Assembly (NCBI GenBank): GCA_002452695.1
Contig: DKFA01000058.1
Span: 1-14,841, forward strand
Direction of reading: 5' to 3'
DNA: 14,841 nt
From: Dehalococcoidia bacterium UBA6808
GTDB taxonomy: Bacteria; Chloroflexota; Dehalococcoidia; GIF9; UBA5629
Shown: positions 14,539 through 14,841 of the stretch, piece after piece
Numbering within the stretch: the stretch's first letter is position 1
Layout: every line of letters starts with the position of its first letter
Made by a program: the position numbers and the translations under genes
Notes under the pieces: generated by a model
The model's input: only the letters and a program-made list of their open reading frames with translations
Databases searched by the model: none
Told to the model about the DNA's origin: nothing

Positions 14539-14841
14539 ATGGAACTGGACAGGAGAAAATTTTTACAGGTTACAGGGCTGGCTTTTCTGGCGCTGGCAGC
14601 AAAACCGGTAGTCGACCTATTGCCCAAGCATTCGACAGCCACTGCTCCCGCTAAAGAGGTCGTCGCAGCCAAACGCTGGGCCATGGCTATCGACCTCAAA
14701 TCATGCAAGGAAGGTTGCACCGATTGCATTGATGCATGTCATAGAGTGCACAATGTGCCTGATATTGGCAATAAGAAAGAAGAGATCAAATGGATCTGGG
14801 AGAGTGAATTTGATAGGTCTTTCCCGGAGCAGGAAAACAGC
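14539..14841 (+). CDS. dsrO: DsrO, periplasmic iron-sulfur subunit (5' part only)
   Basis: The first 101 codons are present and the frame is open at the window edge. The N-terminus is a Tat signal: LDRRKFLQVTGLAFLALAA carries the twin arginine (R5, R6) before a hydrophobic stretch. After it comes RWAMAIDLKSC and a ferredoxin-type motif CKEGCTDCIDACHRVHN (first cysteine about residue 57), as in DsrO/HybA-like four-cluster proteins. DsrO is exported folded and works with DsrJ and the membrane protein DsrP. The ATG begins right after the dsrJ stop, with GGGGA upstream. The rest of the gene and probably dsrP lie to the right of the window. Confidence 0.93.
   Translation, partial: MELDRRKFLQVTGLAFLALAAKPVVDLLPKHSTATAPAKEVVAAKRWAMAIDLKSCKEGCTDCIDACHRVHNVPDIGNKKEEIKWIWESEFDRSFPEQENS

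Noticed and set aside
1..14841. CRISPR arrays, insertion sequences, tRNA or rRNA genes
   Set aside because: No regularly spaced repeats, transposase-like frames or RNA gene signatures were seen. The window is almost fully occupied by two operons.

Overview
The window comes from an anaerobic bacterium with a dissimilatory sulfur (sulfite/sulfate) metabolism. Two lines of evidence support this: a complete set of genes for the siroheme-dependent (AhbABCD) route to heme, and a dsrMKJO cluster for the membrane electron-transfer complex that serves dissimilatory sulfite reductase. DsrJ and DsrO point to an organism with extracytoplasmic cytochrome c and Tat-exported proteins (Deltaproteobacteria, Nitrospirota, sulfur-metabolising Chloroflexota/Dehalococcoidia or similar). 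I cannot assign a phylum from the sequence alone.

Layout. Two operons diverge from a 253-bp AT-rich intergenic region (10750-11002). Leftward, on the minus strand, run a MerR-like regulator, ahbC, ahbD, a fused ahbA-ahbB, a precorrin-2 dehydrogenase (SirC/CysG-N/Met8 family), hemA, hemC, a fused cobA-hemD, hemB and hemL. Nearly every junction is a 4-bp ATGA overlap, so this is one translationally coupled unit. After hemL, positions 1-239 hold only an uncertain minus-strand reading frame that leaves the window. Rightward, on the plus strand, run an RsbRD_N-like helical-domain protein, dsrM, dsrK, dsrJ and the first 101 codons of dsrO. dsrP is expected just beyond the right edge.

How the genes work together. 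HemA and HemL make 5-aminolevulinate from glutamyl-tRNA. HemB, HemC and HemD convert it to uroporphyrinogen III, and CobA methylates that to precorrin-2. The SirC-like protein oxidises precorrin-2 to sirohydrochlorin. After iron insertion (no dedicated chelatase is visible here) the product is siroheme, the cofactor of DsrAB. AhbAB, AhbC and AhbD convert siroheme to heme, which DsrM (heme b) and DsrJ (heme c) need. The region therefore pairs cofactor supply with the consuming respiratory complex across one bidirectional promoter. The first gene on each side encodes a protein with what looks like the same class of helical sensory domain.

Most notable points are the divergent cofactor/complex arrangement, a pair of near-identical 15-bp elements 52 bp apart at the predicted dsr transcription start, the single-chain AhbA-AhbB, and a 7-codon mini-ORF (or one-base indel) that bridges hemB and hemL.
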